From: an uncultured Pseudomonadales bacterium
GTDB taxonomy: Bacteria > Pseudomonadota > Gammaproteobacteria > Pseudomonadales > Azotimanducaceae
DNA length: 64,000 bases
NCBI GenBank assembly: GCA_958296295.1
Contig: OY282460.1
Location: 1,364,001 to 1,428,000, forward strand
Direction of reading: 5' to 3'
Positions 9,401 to 18,746 of this stretch are shown piece by piece; position 1 is the first letter of the stretch, and each line of letters begins with the position of its first letter. The notes beneath the pieces were generated by a model. That model made no database searches, was not told the DNA's origin, and worked only from the letters and a program-made list of their open reading frames with translations. A program made the translations under genes and the position numbers.

Positions 9401-12400
9401 TCAATCCGCTAGGCGTAACAATTCCGCGTTGCCGCCTGTGGCCACGGTGTTCCAAGTGACGGTGCGCTCCACCGCGAACCGCGGCAGATAATGCGGCCCG
9501 CCGGCCTTCGGGCCGGTGCCGGAGAGTCCTTCGCCACCGAACGGCTGCACGCCAACCACGGCGCCGACCATGTCGCGGTTGACGTAGGTGTTGCCGGCCT
9601 TCACCACCGCCATCACCTGCTCGGCGCGGTGGTGGATGCGGGAGTGGACACCCAACGTGAGGCCGTAGCCGGCGCGCTGGATGTCGGCGAGCGCCGTATC
9701 GAGATTTGCCGCGGCGAAGCGGGTGAAATGCAGAATCGGCCCAAAGTGCTCCGCATCCAAATCGGCGATGGAATCCACCTCGATCAACGTTGGCGCGAAA
9801 TAGGGCAGGCGGGCCCCGTGTCCGCGCGAACGCGCCGGAAGAGGGCACTGGTGCAGGATCCGCGAGCGCATGGCGTCGAGGTGCTGTTCCAAGCGCTGCA
9901 ACGCGGCCGAGTCGATGACCGGGCCCACGTCCGTTGCCGGATCAGCGGGGTCGCCGATGGTCAACGCGCGCATTGCCCCGATGAGCATGGCGAGCAGCCG
10001 ATCGGCTATCTCCTCCTGCGCGTAAAGCACCCGCAAGGCCGAGCACCGCTGGCCGGTGGAATGAAATGCGGATGCGACCACGTCGTCCACCACTTGCTCC
10101 AGCAAAGCGGTGGAGTCCACCACCATCGCGTTTTGGCCGCCGGTCTCGGCGATGAACGGCACGATGGGGCCGTCCTTGGCGGCGAGAGCGCGTTCTATGC
10201 GCTTGGCGGTGGCCGTCGAGCCGGTGAACGCCACTCCGGCGATGTCCCGGTGGGCTACCGAGGCCGCCCCCGCCTTCGGCCCGCCGAGTGCGAGCGAGAC
10301 GACATCGGCGGGAACTCCGCACTCGTGCATCAAATCGACCGCCAAGGCGGCGATGTTCGGGGTTTGCGGCGCCGGGGCCGCCACCACCGTGTTTCCAGCC
10401 GCCAACGCCGCCGCCACTTGGCCGGTGAAGATGGCGAGCGGGAAGTTCCAGGGCGATACGCAGGCGAACACGCCGCGGCCGTGCAGGCTCAACGTGTTCG
10501 CCTCCCCGGTGGGGCCCGGCAACGCACCGGGTGTCGCGAACAGGCGCTCGCACTCGCCGCCGTAGTATCTGCAGAAATCCGCCGCCTCGCGCACTTCGCC
10601 CACCGCGTCGCGTAGTGTCTTGCCGGCCTCTTGGGCCAACAAGCCCACAAAGCGGCCACGAGCGCTTTCGATGCTGTCGGCGAGCTGCTCGAGACAACGG
10701 CGGCGATGCGCCGCCGGCGTGCCTTGCCAATCCGGGAACGCGCCTCGCGCCGCCGCCACCAGGGCGTCGACGTCCTGCTCTACGCCGTTCGGTGGCTTTG
10801 GCTGGCATTGCGCCGCGCACACCAACGCTTGGACGGCACCGCTGTCGCCCGTGTCGAGGCCGGCGGAGTTGCGCCGAGCCGGGGCGAACAGGTCGACGGG
10901 CAAGGGGATGCGCGGATGCGGCGAACAGTCGTTCATCGCCGCGGCGATGGGATCCCGCGCAACCTCTCCAAGCGGCACCGCATCGTCCAGAAAGCGGTTC
11001 ACGAACGAGGCGTTGGCGCCGTTTTCCAATAGGCGTCGCACCAGATAGGCGAGCAGGTCCTTGTGCGGGCCGACCGGAGCGTAAACGCGCACCTGCGGCA
11101 AGCCGTGGCCGGCCACCAGTCCGCGCCGCCGCGCTTCGTCGTATAGCAGTCCGCCCATGCCGTGCAAACGCTGAAACTCGCATTCGGCGCCCGTCTGTGC
11201 CGCCAGCTCCAGCACGGCCGCCACGGTGTGGGCGTTGTGGGTGGCGAATTGCGGGTGCAGGTTGGTCGCGCGCAACAGGCGCGCCGCGCAAGCGATGTAG
11301 GCGACGTCGGTGAACGCTTTGCGCGTGTGGACCGGATAGGCCGCCAAACCTTCCACTTGGGCGCGTTTCACCTCGGCGTCCCAATACGCGCCTTTGACCA
11401 AGCGCACCATCAATGGCCGGCCGAGGCCATCCAGCCAATCGATCACCGCGGGAGCCCGCGGCGAGTAGGCTTGCACGGCCAGCCCCAAGCCGTCCCACGC
11501 CCGCAGATCCGGGTTGCGCGCAAGTCCCTCGAACAGCTCCAGCGAGAGCTCCAAGCGTTCGGCCTCCTCGGCGTCGATGGTGAAAGGGAGATTGGCGGCC
11601 GCGGCTTCACTGGCCAGCTCGAGCAGCAACGGGCCTAGTTCGTCGTGTACGCGGCCCCGCTGCAGCGGCTCGTAGCGCGGATGCAGCGCGGACAGTTTGA
11701 TGGACACGCCGGACGCGGCCAAGCCGTGCCGACCCGAAGCGCGGTTTGCGGCGGCGACGGCGCGGATCGCGTGGCGATAGCCGGCGGCGTAACGCGCCGC
11801 GTCGTCGAAGGTGCGGGCCCCCTCGCCGAGCATGTCGTAGGACGCGAGTTCCCCACGGCCCTTCGCGAGAGCTTCCTCTATCGTTCGCCCGCGCACGAAC
11901 TCGCCGGCCAGGATGCGCACCGCCCGCGCCATCGCCGCCCGCGACATGGTCTCGCCCACCCGGCCAACCAAACGGCCGATCCAGCGGCGCACGTCGCCGG
12001 TGACATCCTCGCCCAGGGTGATGATCTCGCCGGTCAGCATCAACGCCCATGTGGAGGCGTTGAGAAACACGGATTCCGAACGGCCGAGATGCGTGGCCCA
12101 GTTGCCGGTCGCTATCTTCTCGGCGATGAGCTCCTCGGCCGTGGCGTCGTCCGGGATGCGCAGCAGCGCCTCGCTGATGCAAAGGAGCGCCACCCCCTCC
12201 TCGTTGGAAAGCCCGAACTCTTGCAGGAAGAGGTCCAGCACCGAGCGTTCACGCGCTCGGCGACGACAACCCGCAACGAGTTGCCGGGCGTGAGCCACCA
12301 CTCGGCCGCGGCCGGCGGCGTCCAGCGGAATCTCGGCGAGCCGGGCACGCACCGCGTCCTGCTCTGGCACGGCGCCGGCAGCGGCGACCGTCGCCCATCG

Positions 12401-12433
12401 GCCGGCCGGCCTAGGGTTCGGTTCTACGTTCAT
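9401..12433 (-). CDS. putA: Bifunctional proline dehydrogenase / L-glutamate gamma-semialdehyde dehydrogenase PutA
   Basis: PutA oxidises proline to glutamate in two steps: an FAD-dependent proline dehydrogenase barrel followed by an NAD-dependent aldehyde dehydrogenase. Both are present in this 1010-residue protein. The N-terminal half shows SGVSIKLSALHPRYEP, DAEEAERLELSLELFE and RLVKGAYWDAEVK. The second half shows FACVSPWNFPLAIFTGQ, ETGGQNAMVVDST with the candidate general-base Glu near 763, and STGQRCSALRVL with the nucleophilic Cys near 797. Length indicates the short type A form; there is no N-terminal ribbon-helix-helix, so it probably does not repress its own gene. ATG 12433 is preferred, but an upstream in-frame Met at 12550 cannot be excluded. 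Confidence 0.95.
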   Translation of the reverse strand: MNVEPNPRPAGRWATVAAAGAVPEQDAVRARLAEIPLDAAGRGRVVAHARQLVAGCRRRARERSVLDLFLQEFGLSNEEGVALLCISEALLRIPDDATAEELIAEKIATGNWATHLGRSESVFLNASTWALMLTGEIITLGEDVTGDVRRWIGRLVGRVGETMSRAAMARAVRILAGEFVRGRTIEEALAKGRGELASYDMLGEGARTFDDAARYAAGYRHAIRAVAAANRASGRHGLAASGVSIKLSALHPRYEPLQRGRVHDELGPLLLELASEAAAANLPFTIDAEEAERLELSLELFEGLARNPDLRAWDGLGLAVQAYSPRAPAVIDWLDGLGRPLMVRLVKGAYWDAEVKRAQVEGLAAYPVHTRKAFTDVAYIACAARLLRATNLHPQFATHNAHTVAAVLELAAQTGAECEFQRLHGMGGLLYDEARRRGLVAGHGLPQVRVYAPVGPHKDLLAYLVRRLLENGANASFVNRFLDDAVPLGEVARDPIAAAMNDCSPHPRIPLPVDLFAPARRNSAGLDTGDSGAVQALVCAAQCQPKPPNGVEQDVDALVAAARGAFPDWQGTPAAHRRRCLEQLADSIESARGRFVGLLAQEAGKTLRDAVGEVREAADFCRYYGGECERLFATPGALPGPTGEANTLSLHGRGVFACVSPWNFPLAIFTGQVAAALAAGNTVVAAPAPQTPNIAALAVDLMHECGVPADVVSLALGGPKAGAASVAHRDIAGVAFTGSTATAKRIERALAAKDGPIVPFIAETGGQNAMVVDSTALLEQVVDDVVASAFHSTGQRCSALRVLYAQEEIADRLLAMLIGAMRALTIGDPADPATDVGPVIDSAALQRLEQHLDAMRSRILHQCPLPARSRGHGARLPYFAPTLIEVDSIADLDAEHFGPILHFTRFAAANLDTALADIQRAGYGLTLGVHSRIHHRAEQVMAVVKAGNTYVNRDMVGAVVGVQPFGGEGLSGTGPKAGGPHYLPRFAVERTVTWNTVATGGNAELLRLAD

Positions 12434-12757
12434 TTGTTCGTCTATCCGCCGAGGGTTGGCGACTGCACTGGCGCGTGCGCGAGGCGCACCTTGGCGCAGC
12501 ACTTGGCCACTAGCCTCGAGACAGCCACAAGGTCGGCATTGGTCGTTCACGAGGGAAGCCAGCGGACTGTCGGGTCATTTGTGGCCGCCGGCGTGTTGGG
12601 CGTTCAAGCCGGTTACCCAACAGGCCCGGTTGATTGCGCGAGACGCAACAAAAAGGGCCGGAAGGCGAGCGATCACCCTCCGGCCCCGGTTTTTGCCAGC
12701 CTCAAGTCTCGTTCGGCGGGCGGTGGTCGCCGAACAAGACTGGGTGGCTATACCAAA
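12434..12757. other. Intergenic region between putA and the adhesin gene
   Basis: No gene is recognised in these 324 bases. The putA start lies at one side and the adhesin stop at the other, both on the minus strand. The only clear structure is the terminator hairpin at 12650-12695; a promoter for putA must lie between it and 12433 but no convincing -35/-10 pair was picked out. Confidence 0.6.
12650..12695 (-). terminator. Rho-independent terminator, potentially bidirectional
   Basis: GGGCCGGAAGG (12655-12665) pairs with CCCTCCGGCCC (12676-12686) with one mismatch and a 10-nt loop. On the minus strand the stem is followed by a run of five T (12654-12650), which would end transcription of the adhesin gene that stops at 12758. 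On the plus strand TTTTT (12690-12694) also follows, so the hairpin may work in both directions. Confidence 0.8.
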
Positions 12758-14614
12758 CTAGAACGAAAAGCCGACGCCAGCGCGAACAGTAGTTCCGCCG
12801 CTGCTGTTGGCGAGACCGGCATTGACCACGATGTTCTTGTTCGCGCCCACACGCCCGGCCAAGCCAGCCGCGAAGCCGGATTCGCCGCCGTGGCTGCCCA
12901 CGCCAACGCCGACGAAGAACTTCTCGTCCATGTCCGGCGCGTTTGGCACGGCGCTGAGCGCGGCGGACATGGCGGCCACTTGACTGACGCGCTCATCGAG
13001 CATGTCGATCTGCATGGCGTTGTAGTTGATGCCTTCGGCGTGTCCCGCCAGCATGGTGGAGTGCTGGTTCAGCCGGTTCTCGTGCGCAGTCAAAGCGGTG
13101 TCGTGACCATCCAACCTGCCCATGGCGTTCGTGATCATGTTGCTGTGCGTGTTCAGCATTTGGGCGTTGGTGTTGATCATGCCGCGGTTCTCGTTGATGC
13201 GGCCCGCGTTCACGCCGATCATGCCGCGGTTGTCGTTGATCATGCCGCGGTTCTCGTTGATGCGCCCGGCGTTCGTGGCGATCATGCCGCGGTTGTCGTT
13301 GATCATGCCGCGGTTCTCGTTGATGCGCCCGGCGTTGTTTTCGATCTTGGTCGAGTTGTTGTTGATCATGGTCGAGTTGCTGTTGATCATGCCGCGGTTC
13401 TCGTCAATGCGCATACCGTGGGCCATGAGCCGTTCGTTGTGGTCTCCAAGCCTCGCGTCGTGATTGTCCAAGCGCATGCCGTGATTGTCCAAGCGCCTGC
13501 CGTTTTGGTCGATCATGCCGCGGTTGTCGTTGATCATGCCGCGGTTCTCGTCAATGCGTTGGCCGTGGGCCATGAGCCGCTCGTTGTGGTCGCTAAGCGC
13601 CGCGTCGTGACTGTCCAAGCGCCTGCCGTTTCTGGCGACGCCGGCAGCGTTATCCGCTACGCCTTCCGCGTTTCTCGCCACGCCCGCCGCGTTCTCCATC
13701 ACGTCTTCCGCCATGGCGCCGATGTCGTGGGTGCCGATCATCACCTGACCGTCCTCCATGGCCGTCGCGCCGCTGCCGATGGCGATGCTGCCTTCGCCCA
13801 TGGCTTTCGCGCCGTTGCCGATGGCGATGCCGTTGTCGCCACCGCCGCCGGTCGTCGTCGTTTCGGTGCCCACAACCAACAGGCCTGTCTCGTCCATAGT
13901 CAATGTCACCATGGTCTCGATGTCCGCACCGACCGTGGCGCCGTTGCCGAGAGCGACACCGCCGTTGGCCTTGACCTTGGCACCCGCGCCGACGGCAACG
14001 CCGCCGTCCACTTCCTGCATCTCCGTCGTGGCCGGCACCATGATGGTGGCGGGATCGTCAACGAGTCTGTTCAGCCCGACCACGATGTCACCGAGAGGCT
14101 CGCTATCCGCCAACATGGTCATCAGCGAACTCATCTCCTCCTCCGTTAGGTGGGTGGTGGGATCCTCGGTTACTCCCCGCAACCGCATGTAGAGCTCTTC
14201 GCTGATCGAAGCGTATTGCACGCCCTTTCTGCCTTCGCAAGCCGCCATCTCCGTCATCATGCCGCAGTCCACTTTGACCAAGTAGTGGTCCACGGAGCCG
14301 TCGTCGCCGGCGTCCAGCGTGAGCAACGGCTGATCAGCGGATTCCGACGCCTCTCGCGTGTGCGTGCGCAACACTTCGGAATCGCAACCCACGGCAACGG
14401 AACCTTCTTCCGTCACCATGTCTGCGTCGTCGCCGTCGTCGGCGACTTGGGCCGGCTCCGCGCAGCGATCGGGCGCCACGGCTTGCGCGTGGGCCGGCGC
14501 CGCGAATGTGGCGACGAAAAGGCCAACGCACAGCGCGAGCAAGGAGAACAGGAAGCGCGGTGTCGCGGAAAGGTCTTTATCGGCCATGGGTTCCATGTCA
14601 TGTTCCTCAATCAT
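12758..14614 (-). CDS. Trimeric autotransporter adhesin (YadA-like)
   Basis: A roughly 618-residue surface adhesin. After a signal peptide (FLFSLLALCVGLFVATFAAPAHA) comes an acidic N-terminal domain, then YadA-like head repeats (GGVAVGAGAKV, GGVALGNGATV, NGIAIGNGAKA, GSIAIGSGATA). A long coiled-coil stalk of seven-residue repeats follows. The C-terminus is a YadA anchor: KFFVGVGVGSHGGESGFAAG, then four beta strands ending in VGFSF with terminal Phe. Such proteins trimerise, form a 12-strand outer-membrane barrel and display a fibrous stalk. Start choice: AAGGA is nine bases before ATG 14614; ATG 14620 and 14596 (GAGGA upstream) are alternatives. A clear terminator follows at 12650-12695. Confidence 0.93.
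   Translation of the reverse strand: MIEEHDMEPMADKDLSATPRFLFSLLALCVGLFVATFAAPAHAQAVAPDRCAEPAQVADDGDDADMVTEEGSVAVGCDSEVLRTHTREASESADQPLLTLDAGDDGSVDHYLVKVDCGMMTEMAACEGRKGVQYASISEELYMRLRGVTEDPTTHLTEEEMSSLMTMLADSEPLGDIVVGLNRLVDDPATIMVPATTEMQEVDGGVAVGAGAKVKANGGVALGNGATVGADIETMVTLTMDETGLLVVGTETTTTGGGGDNGIAIGNGAKAMGEGSIAIGSGATAMEDGQVMIGTHDIGAMAEDVMENAAGVARNAEGVADNAAGVARNGRRLDSHDAALSDHNERLMAHGQRIDENRGMINDNRGMIDQNGRRLDNHGMRLDNHDARLGDHNERLMAHGMRIDENRGMINSNSTMINNNSTKIENNAGRINENRGMINDNRGMIATNAGRINENRGMINDNRGMIGVNAGRINENRGMINTNAQMLNTHSNMITNAMGRLDGHDTALTAHENRLNQHSTMLAGHAEGINYNAMQIDMLDERVSQVAAMSAALSAVPNAPDMDEKFFVGVGVGSHGGESGFAAGLAGRVGANKNIVVNAGLANSSGGTTVRAGVGFSF
13040..13640 (-). repeat. Heptad-repeat stalk of the adhesin (IxxN and LxxH types)
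   Basis: About 28 consecutive seven-residue units are encoded here. One class reads (R/M)INENRG, MINDNRG, MIATNAG, with Ile at core position a and Asn at d. The other reads RLDSHDA, RLMAHGQ, RLDNHGM, RLGDHNE, with Leu at a and His at d. The units alternate in blocks and the underlying DNA (for example GTTCTCGTTGATGC and its relatives) is strongly repetitive, consistent with expansion by slippage or unequal crossing-over. Confidence 0.85.
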
Positions 14615-14963
14615 GGTCATCGGTCCTTGTGAGCTTTCGGCGGAACCCCCGAGCGCCGCCGAACGGTTGGGATTAAACCCCTGCCATGCGCTACTGTCAA
14701 CACCAAATCTTGAGTTTTCGCGCCTTTGCACAAGCCCATCGCCGAAAGGACAAAAAATTGGTTATTATTCAATAAGATGAAACAAATGAACGAAGGATTT
14801 TGCCGAACACTGCAGATCGCGCTTGAAATCGCCGCGCACGGGGTTTCGCAGCGCCGGCGGACACGAGAAAAGCGTTCCGGCTTGCGTCTAGGGCCGTGCG
14901 AAGGCCGTATCGGGCCGACGGACGAGCCGCGACACCTTGCCGCGACCTTGCCGCGACACCTTA
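14615..14963. other. Intergenic region upstream of the adhesin gene
   Basis: About 350 bases without a recognised gene. The middle (14750-14790) is distinctly A/T-rich compared with the rest of the window, which fits the promoter of the adhesin gene on the minus strand, although no unambiguous hexamer pair is claimed. The part next to dcd carries the short tandem repeat described at 14926-14962. Confidence 0.5.
14926..14962. repeat. Short tandem repeat downstream of dcd
   Basis: Three back-to-back units: GCCGCGACACCTT, GCCGCGACCTT, GCCGCGACACCTT. They begin one base after the dcd stop (minus strand) and have no obvious role. Confidence 0.7.
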
Positions 14964-15527
14964 TCAGGCGCGGGGCAGGGCGACGCCCCGTTGCCCCTGG
15001 TACTTGCCGCCGCGGTCCTTGTACGACACCGCGCACGCCTCGTCGCTTTCGAAGAAGAGCAGCTGCGCCACGCCTTCGCGGGCGTAGATCTTCGCCGGCA
15101 GGTTGGTGGTGTTGGAGAACTCCAACGTCACGTGGCCCTCCCATTCCGGCTCCAGCGGCGTGACGTTGACGATGATGCCGCAACGGGCGTAGGTGGATTT
15201 GCCGACGCACAGCGTGAGCACATCGCGCGGGATGCGGAAATACTCGATGGTGCGGGCCAACGCGAAGGCGTTGGGGGGGATCACGCAACTGTCCCCGGCA
15301 CTGTCCACGAAACTCCGGTCGTCGAACGCCTTGGGGTCCACGATGGTCGAGTGGATGTTCGTGAACACCTTGAACTCCGGCGCGCAGCGCACGTCGTAGC
15401 CGTAGCTGGAAGTGCCGTAGGAGATCAGGCGTTGGCCGTTCGCCTCCCGCACCTGCCCGGCCTCGAACGGCTCGATCATCCCCTGCGCCGCCATGGCGCG
15501 GATCCAGTGGTCGGATTTGATGGTCAC
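14964..15527 (-). CDS. dcd: dCTP deaminase
   Basis: Deaminates dCTP to dUTP, the main bacterial source of dUMP for thymidylate synthesis. The 187-residue product contains [15 protein letters not shown], the nucleotide-binding DPKAFD segment, and [34 protein letters not shown] core (15120-15210) with the strictly conserved Ser-Arg and Glu positions of the trimeric dCTP deaminase fold. Start is GTG at 15527; it overlaps the mrp stop by four bases (GTGA), so translation is coupled to mrp. Size matches the 188-193 residue family norm. Confidence 0.96.
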   Translation of the reverse strand: MTIKSDHWIRAMAAQGMIEPFEAGQVREANGQRLISYGTSSYGYDVRCAPEFKVFTNIHSTIVDPKAFDDRSFVDSAGDSCVIPPNAFALARTIEYFRIPRDVLTLCVGKSTYARCGIIVNVTPLEPEWEGHVTLEFSNTTNLPAKIYAREGVAQLLFFESDEACAVSYKDRGGKYQGQRGVALPRA

Positions 15528-16561
15528 CGCTCGTCCATGCTGATCGTTGGCGGCGGGGCCGCGTTTGCCGCCAGCCGCCAGATCTGGCCGGCCACTTGGC
15601 GGGCGCATTCGACATAAAGGGCGGTAACGTCGCCGTTCGGGTCGGCGACCACGGTGGGCGTGCCGCTGTCCGTGGATTCGCGAATGCCCGGGTCCAGCGG
15701 AAAAGCCCCAAGCAGCGTCACCCCGTACTCTCCAGCCACCCGCGCGCCGCCGTCGCGCCCGAACAGGTGGTGGGATTTGCCGCAGCCGTCGCACGCGAAC
15801 CAGCTCATGTTCTCCACCACGCCGAGGATCGGGATGTCGACTTTGCGGAACATCTCGATGCCCTTGCGGGCGTCCAGCAGGGCGATGTCCTGCGGCGTGG
15901 TGACGATAACCGCTCCGCTTACCCGCGCCCGCTGCGACAGCGTGAGCTGAATGTCGCCGGTGCCTGGCGGCATGTCCACCACGAGGTAGTCCAAGCCCGA
16001 CCATTGCGTTTGGCCGATGAGCTGTTGCAGGGCGCTGGAGGCCATGGGGCCGCGCCACACCATCGGCGTCTTGTCCGTCACCAGCATGCTCATGGAGATG
16101 GCTTCGATGCCGTGCGCGCGGATGGGCATGAACACGCGCTGATCGCGCACTTCGGGCCGTTGGCCTTCGGCCACGCCCAGCATCATGCCTTGGCTGGGGC
16201 CGTAGATGTCGGCGTCGAGAATGCCCGCCTTTGCGCCGGCGCGGTCGAGCGCGAGCGCCAAGTTCACCGCGGTGGTGGATTTGCCCACGCCGCCTTTGCC
16301 GGAGGCCACCGCCACCACGTGCGAGACGCCGGCCACGCCGCGCCCGACCGGCGGGCTGAACGCCAGATCGAGCGTCACCGCCTCGCCGAGGTGTTCCGCC
16401 AGCGCCGCCGCGTACTTGTCCGCAAGACCGGCCACCGGGTAGCCGAGCACGGCGTCCACATGCCAGCGCCCATCGATTCGCGCCGCCCGGCGAACGGCAC
16501 CGAGTTCGCCCCACGGCGTATCGAGCACGGGATCGGAAAAGCTGTCGAACGGGTTTGGCAT
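15524..16561 (-). CDS. apbC: Iron-sulfur cluster carrier protein ApbC/Mrp
   Basis: A 345-residue P-loop NTPase that binds and transfers Fe-S clusters. An N-terminal MIP18-like/DUF59-type region ([15 protein letters not shown]) precedes the deviant Walker [11 protein letters not shown] near residue 98. [28 protein letters not shown] and [12 protein letters not shown] with the CxxC cluster-binding pair complete the family pattern. ATG 16561 gives the expected N-terminus. It lies upstream of and overlaps dcd, an arrangement seen in other proteobacteria. Confidence 0.95.
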   Translation of the reverse strand: MPNPFDSFSDPVLDTPWGELGAVRRAARIDGRWHVDAVLGYPVAGLADKYAAALAEHLGEAVTLDLAFSPPVGRGVAGVSHVVAVASGKGGVGKSTTAVNLALALDRAGAKAGILDADIYGPSQGMMLGVAEGQRPEVRDQRVFMPIRAHGIEAISMSMLVTDKTPMVWRGPMASSALQQLIGQTQWSGLDYLVVDMPPGTGDIQLTLSQRARVSGAVIVTTPQDIALLDARKGIEMFRKVDIPILGVVENMSWFACDGCGKSHHLFGRDGGARVAGEYGVTLLGAFPLDPGIRESTDSGTPTVVADPNGDVTALYVECARQVAGQIWRLAANAAPPPTISMDER

Positions 16562-16815
16562 CACCAACGAGCGCGCCTCGCCACAGCGTGCCGAGGAGAA
16601 CGGGAATCGAGGACGGCGGCGAATGTAGCACACGGCTGCGATGCGCGGCCCCAGCGTGAGCGTGGCGGTTGGACATTTGCTCCATACGCGAGCGGCGGGC
16701 TGAGCCGGCGCGAATTGCGCCGCCCGGACATTCGAGTGCTTTTGCCATGGCCGGATTTCCCGTTCGGCCAGCGACCACGTATCTTGTGCGATCACCAAAC
16801 GCAACGGGAGGCATG

Positions 16816-18336
16816 ATGCCTCGACAAGACACCGCCCCGCCGACGGTTCCCAATTCCTTCGAGCAGTTGCGCGAGCGGTTTCGCCGCATTGGCGACCTGA
16901 ACCACGCCGTGGCCATGCTGTCGTGGGACGAGGCCGCGCTCATGCCGGCGGGAGGCGGCGAGGCGCGCGCCGAGGCGTTGGCCACGCTCAAAGGCATCAT
17001 CCACGGGATGACCGCCAGCGCCGCGGTGGGCGAACTGGTCGAGGCCGCGGCGGCGAGCGCGCTGGAACCTTGGCAAGCGGCCAACGTGGAGTGCGTCCGC
17101 TGGGCTTGGCGGCGGGCGAACGCCGTGCCGGTCGATCTGGAGGTTGCGTTGTCGAAGGCGGCCTCCGCGTGCGAGCAGGCGTGGCGTCCGGCGCGCGGCA
17201 AGAACGATTGGGCGGCTGTGCGCCCCAAGCTCGAGACGGTGTTCGCGTTGACCCGGGAGCGCGCCGCGGCATTGGCGGACGGCTTGGGACGCGAACCCTA
17301 CGACGCGCTGCTCGACGAGTACGAACCGGAGCTTCGGCGCACGGACATCGACCCGCTTTTCGCCCGGTTGGCGCAAGCGCTGCCACCGCTTGTCGACCGG
17401 GCCATCGAAACCCAGCCGCCCGCGGCGCCGCTCGGCGGCCCGTTCCCCGCCCACAAGCAGGCGGCCCTCGGCAGAGCGTTGATGGCCGAGATCGGCTTCG
17501 ACTTCGACCGCGGCCGGCTGGACACCAGCCACCATCCGTTCTGCGGTGGCGAGCCGGACGACACCCGCATCACCACCCGCTACAACGAAGCCGACTTTTT
17601 GGAATCGATGTTCGCGGTGCTGCACGAAACCGGCCACGCCCTCTACCAGCAAGGGCTGCCCAAGGCGTGGCGCGGCCAACCGGTGGGCGAGGCCGGCGGC
17701 ATGGCGCTGCACGAAAGCCAGTCCCTGACCATGGAGATGCAGGTGTGCCGGGCACCGGCGTTTCTGCGGTTCGCCGCGCCGATCATTCAGCGCGAGCTGC
17801 TCGGTGGCGAGACGCGAGCCGCCGAGTGGCAAGCGGACAACCTGGTGCGGCACGCCACCAGGGTCGCGCGCGGTTTCATCCGCGTGGACGCGGACGAGCT
17901 CACCTATCCGCTGCACGTGATCCTGCGCTACGAAATGGAAATCGAACTGGTGGCGGGGCGCTTGGCGGTGGCCGATCTGCCGGACGCTTGGGACGCCGCG
18001 ATGAAGGAGCGCTTGGGGCTGGCCACGGGCGACGACCATCGCAATGGCGTCATGCAGGACGTGCATTGGTTCGCGGGGCTCGTCGGCTATTTCCCGTGCT
18101 ACACCTTGGGGGCGGTGATGGCGGCGCAGTTGCAACGCGCCGCCGCGGCGGCTATCGGCGATCCGTCCGACGCCGTTCAGCGCGGCGACTTCGGCCCGCT
18201 TTTGGATTGGCAACGGCGGCATGTTCACCAGCGCGGGCGGCTGGTGCCGACCAAACGGCTGATTGAGGAAGCCACCGGCGCGCCGCTTGGCGCCGAGGCG
18301 TTCCTGACGCATGTGCAGGCGCGTTACGCGGCGTGA
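16816..18336 (+). CDS. Carboxypeptidase Taq family (M32) metallocarboxypeptidase
   Basis: A 506-residue zinc carboxypeptidase. The metal site HETGH is at residues 270-274, preceded by [16 protein letters not shown] and followed by [14 protein letters not shown], which supplies the third metal ligand Glu. [17 protein letters not shown] and [18 protein letters not shown] are further M32 signatures. M32 enzymes remove C-terminal residues of peptides with broad specificity, probably in peptide turnover in the cytosol. GGGAGG lies just upstream; ATG 16816 has better spacing than the adjacent ATG at 16813. The gene is divergent from apbC. Confidence 0.94.
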   Translation: MPRQDTAPPTVPNSFEQLRERFRRIGDLNHAVAMLSWDEAALMPAGGGEARAEALATLKGIIHGMTASAAVGELVEAAAASALEPWQAANVECVRWAWRRANAVPVDLEVALSKAASACEQAWRPARGKNDWAAVRPKLETVFALTRERAAALADGLGREPYDALLDEYEPELRRTDIDPLFARLAQALPPLVDRAIETQPPAAPLGGPFPAHKQAALGRALMAEIGFDFDRGRLDTSHHPFCGGEPDDTRITTRYNEADFLESMFAVLHETGHALYQQGLPKAWRGQPVGEAGGMALHESQSLTMEMQVCRAPAFLRFAAPIIQRELLGGETRAAEWQADNLVRHATRVARGFIRVDADELTYPLHVILRYEMEIELVAGRLAVADLPDAWDAAMKERLGLATGDDHRNGVMQDVHWFAGLVGYFPCYTLGAVMAAQLQRAAAAAIGDPSDAVQRGDFGPLLDWQRRHVHQRGRLVPTKRLIEEATGAPLGAEAFLTHVQARYAA

Positions 18337-18497
18337 GCGCGCTCGGCGGTTTCTGGACGCCGGCGCGGTGGCCGCCATCGACTGGCCGGCGTTGCAAGAG
18401 CGCTACACTCTTCGCGTGCGCTTCGCGTGCGGCCGCGCGCGGCCGAGCCGGGTTGCGCTGATCGGTCGATTGCAGGCGAGATGAGGAGGGCGATGAC

Positions 18498-18644
18498 ATG
18501 ACCGCAAAGGACTCGAAGAGCGTGAACGTGAAGGTGGACTTCGTCGGCGGGGTGTTCGTGTTGGGCGTTTTCGTGCTGACGGTGTTGTTCTGGGGCACGC
18601 CGGACCTGCACGACGCGATCATCCATCGGCTGATGGGGTCTTGA
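18498..18644 (+). CDS. Small 48-residue single-span membrane protein
   Basis: A short gene with a strong GAGGAGGG eight bases before ATG 18498. The product begins with a charged segment (MTAKDSKSVNVKVD), has one hydrophobic helix (FVGGVFVLGVFVLTVLFW) and ends in GTPDLHDAIIHRLMGS. It follows the M32 gene by about 160 bp on the same strand and faces gcvPB. I do not recognise the family. The ribosome-binding site, the transmembrane helix and absence of rare features make it a believable gene; function is unknown. Confidence 0.65.
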   Translation: MTAKDSKSVNVKVDFVGGVFVLGVFVLTVLFWGTPDLHDAIIHRLMGS

Positions 18645-18746
18645 GCGTCTTCGCGCCGGGCGGCGGTTGCTTGACAACCGCGAACGTTGGACATGCGCAT
18701 GCAGCACGCTTGGCGCGATGAGTCGCGCGGTGGCCAACCGCTTGCG

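Noticed and set aside
15524..17228. Long open frame running from dcd through apbC and the M32 gene on the minus strand
   Set aside because: High-GC shadow frame; only the dcd portion at its end (14964-15527) has family similarity.
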